Positions 62,510 to 64,000 of a stretch of 64,000 nt of DNA are shown piece after piece. Source of the stretch: Rhizobium etli 8C-3 (GTDB lineage: Bacteria > Pseudomonadota > Alphaproteobacteria > Rhizobiales > Rhizobiaceae); the NCBI RefSeq assembly GCF_001908375.1, contig NZ_CP017244.1, positions 248,001-312,000 of the forward strand, given 5' to 3'. The translations under genes and the position numbers were made by a program. The notes beneath the pieces were generated by a model. It searched no databases, was not told where the DNA came from, and saw only the letters and a list, made by a program, of their open reading frames with translations. Every line of letters starts with the position of its first letter. Position 1 is the first letter of the stretch.

Positions 62510-63415
62510 ATGACGAAGGGCAGCGATGTCACGATCAGCGTCAAGCACATCCAGACCTATGACGCGATCGCGGCGACGGGATCGACGATCGCGGCGGCTG
62601 GTGAACTTGGCATCTCGCAATCGAATGCCAGCCGGCTTCTGCATCAGCTCGAACTTTATCTTGGTGTGCGATTGTTCGAGCGGGACAAGAACCGATTGGC
62701 GCCGACGCGCGAGGGATTGCAGCTGGGACCGGAGATCCGGGCAATCTCCGACCGTCTGACTGCGCTGAAAGTGCTGGCACTGGAACTGGAGAACGGCCGT
62801 TCTCAAGAAATTCCTTTGCGGCTGGCGTTTCCGGTGAGCCTGTCCGTCACGCTTGTTCCGCGCCTTGTGAAACGCTTTCTTGCCGAGAATGGCCCGGTCC
62901 GGATCGAGGTTGCATCCGGCAGCTATCTGGCGATCGAGCGCATGGTGGCGGACGGGCAGGCGGATATCGGTTTTACGCGCCTTCCCTCGCCAACTCCGGG
63001 GCTGCGGCTCGAACACGAGCTGCCATCGCGCAATATCTGCGTGCTGCACCGGGACCATCCGCTGGCCGGCCGCGACATGCTGACAGTCGCCGATCTCAGG
63101 GCATGCGACCTGATCTTGCTCAATCGTGAGCGTCCGGTGCGTCATGAGCTAGAGGCGTTCTTTTACAAACAGGGACTGCGCCAGCGCCCAGCGATCGAGG
63201 CGCATTCGGTGGGGTGCGCCTGCGGTCTTGCCGCTGAAGGCCTGGGGATCGCCATCGTCAGCGAATTGCTGGCGAACGAGTACCGCTCAATGCCGTTGGC
63301 CTTCGTGCCGCTGGAGCCAGCCTTGCCCGTGACCTATGCCGTCGTCGGCTCTGATCGGGTGCCCCTGCCGAAGGCGGCGGCTCCATTTTTGCGATATCTG
63401 CAGGAGTGGGCATAA
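62510..63415 (+). CDS. LysR-family regulator
   Basis: 301 residues. The HTH spans about 10-70 (IAAAGELGISQSNASRLLHQLELYLGVRLFERDKNRLAPTREG in parts) and the two-lobed effector domain follows. ATG 62510 has GGGAGCAGGA. Divergent from the MmgE/PrpD gene across 112 bp, the usual LysR layout; it is the likely activator of that gene (inference). Confidence 0.9.
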   Translation: MTKGSDVTISVKHIQTYDAIAATGSTIAAAGELGISQSNASRLLHQLELYLGVRLFERDKNRLAPTREGLQLGPEIRAISDRLTALKVLALELENGRSQEIPLRLAFPVSLSVTLVPRLVKRFLAENGPVRIEVASGSYLAIERMVADGQADIGFTRLPSPTPGLRLEHELPSRNICVLHRDHPLAGRDMLTVADLRACDLILLNRERPVRHELEAFFYKQGLRQRPAIEAHSVGCACGLAAEGLGIAIVSELLANEYRSMPLAFVPLEPALPVTYAVVGSDRVPLPKAAAPFLRYLQEWA

Positions 63416-63495
63416 CAGCCGATTTTACTTCCAATCCATTGCGGGCTGCTTAGCCAGAGGATCAATTGCGCTTATACCTTGAGGGAGCTTTTGAA

Positions 63496-64000
63496 ATGAT
63501 CAATTTTCGGCAATTGGAGGTGCTGAAGACGTTGCTGGCAACCGGATCGACGATCGCGACGGCGAAGAGTATGGGTCTCAGTCAGTCAGGTGTCAGCCGT
63601 CTGTTGCAACAACTCGAGTCCGATCTGTCGCTGACGCTGTTTGCCCGTGACAAGGGGCGGCTCATTCCAACGCCAGAGGCCAGCATCCTCGCCCGAGACG
63701 CGGAGAATATCCTGCTCGGACTCAACCGGTTTTCCGGTCTGGCAGAGGATTTGCGAAGCGGGGCTACAGGACCCGAGGTCGTGCGCATTGGGTTGCCAAG
63801 CAGCATGTGGGAAGAATTCGCACCGGCCATGTTGGTGGACTATTCCAAAAAATATCCGACGGTTCGCATCGAAACCTTTTTCGAGACCACGACAGCGATC
63901 ACGCGTCTGGTCGAACAACGAGTGATCGATTTCGGCTTTCTGCGCTATGAGGAACAGATCGGTCCCGGCATTGACATGGAGCCGGTGGCAAGCGGGGTCA
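63496..64000 (+). CDS. LysR-family regulator, N-terminal part (cut by window end)
   Basis: ATG 63496 follows GAGGGAGC. The visible ~168 residues hold the HTH (TIATAKSMGLSQSGVSRLLQQLESDLSLTLFARDKGRL in parts) and the start of the effector domain. It is related to the preceding LysR by eye (TGSTIA, SQS, SRLL shared), suggesting tandem duplication. The 3' end is outside the window. Confidence 0.9.
   Translation, partial: MINFRQLEVLKTLLATGSTIATAKSMGLSQSGVSRLLQQLESDLSLTLFARDKGRLIPTPEASILARDAENILLGLNRFSGLAEDLRSGATGPEVVRIGLPSSMWEEFAPAMLVDYSKKYPTVRIETFFETTTAITRLVEQRVIDFGFLRYEEQIGPGIDMEPVASGV

Noticed and set aside
1..64000. tRNA/rRNA genes, CRISPR arrays, insertion sequences, phage genes
   Set aside because: Reading by eye found no cloverleaf-like tRNA, no evenly spaced repeats and no transposase or integrase reading frame.

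Overview
The window looks like accessory DNA from a GC-rich alphaproteobacterium of the Rhizobiaceae (Rhizobium, Ensifer or Agrobacterium type). This is inferred from ACC deaminase, an ectoine uptake and catabolism cluster of the Sinorhizobium type, a sitABCD operon with Mur-like boxes, a RirA-like iron box, a preQ1-controlled queCDE operon and many transporter-plus-catabolic-enzyme cassettes. I see no rRNA, tRNA, CRISPR array, intact insertion sequence or replication origin. The first gene (acdS) and the last (a LysR regulator) are cut by the window edges.

Layout. 0-12.3 kb: the 3' end of acdS, an orphan pyruvate-dehydrogenase-E1-like protein, a divergent GntR/FCD regulator, and a dipeptide-type ABC operon (binding protein, two permeases, fused double ATPase) followed by an M20 peptidase, a wrecked TSUP exporter and an amidase. 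12.4-13.3 kb: a decayed mazEF-like toxin-antitoxin pair and unrecognised DNA. 13.3-17.2 kb: a ferric-iron ABC transporter (ATPase, binding protein, permease) with a TGA-N9-TCA site before the binding-protein gene. 16.8-21.1 kb, minus strand: an 848-residue fusion of an SDR, SPW-type membrane repeats and a VKOR-like domain, then an NmrA/NDUFA9-like SDR and a small Cys/His-rich ORF.

21.8-28.5 kb: a TetR regulator divergent from a TRAP transporter, a shikimate/quinate dehydrogenase and a QuiC-type 3-dehydroshikimate dehydratase. Together these could import quinate, shikimate or dehydroshikimate and convert it to protocatechuate. 28.6-30.7 kb: a small ORF and the minus-strand queC-queD-queE operon behind a preQ1-I riboswitch. 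30.9-33.9 kb: a berberine-bridge-type FAD oxidoreductase, a secreted phosphodiester glycosidase-like protein and a small ORF.

34.0-49.1 kb: a complete ectoine/5-hydroxyectoine cluster. The minus arm carries doeX (asnC), doeC and doeD plus an MDR oxidoreductase. The plus arm carries enuR, ehuABCD, eutABC, doeA and doeB. Uptake is by EhuABCD. EutABC probably feed hydroxyectoine into ectoine, DoeA opens the ring, DoeB deacetylates, and DoeD/DoeC lead to aspartate. Repeated AATTGWCATGAT motifs before ehuA and over the enuR start are candidate EnuR operators. The eut names here mean ectoine utilisation, not ethanolamine.

49.2-64 kb: a SAM methyltransferase divergent from a GGDEF-EAL protein, a secreted alpha/beta hydrolase, sitABCD with two Mur-like boxes, several small proteins, a nucleotidyltransferase plus metallophosphoesterase pair, and an MmgE/PrpD enzyme divergent from two tandem LysR regulators. 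Chosen starts often lie inside longer open frames and rest on Shine-Dalgarno position and family N-termini. All functions are read from sequence by eye, without database searches.
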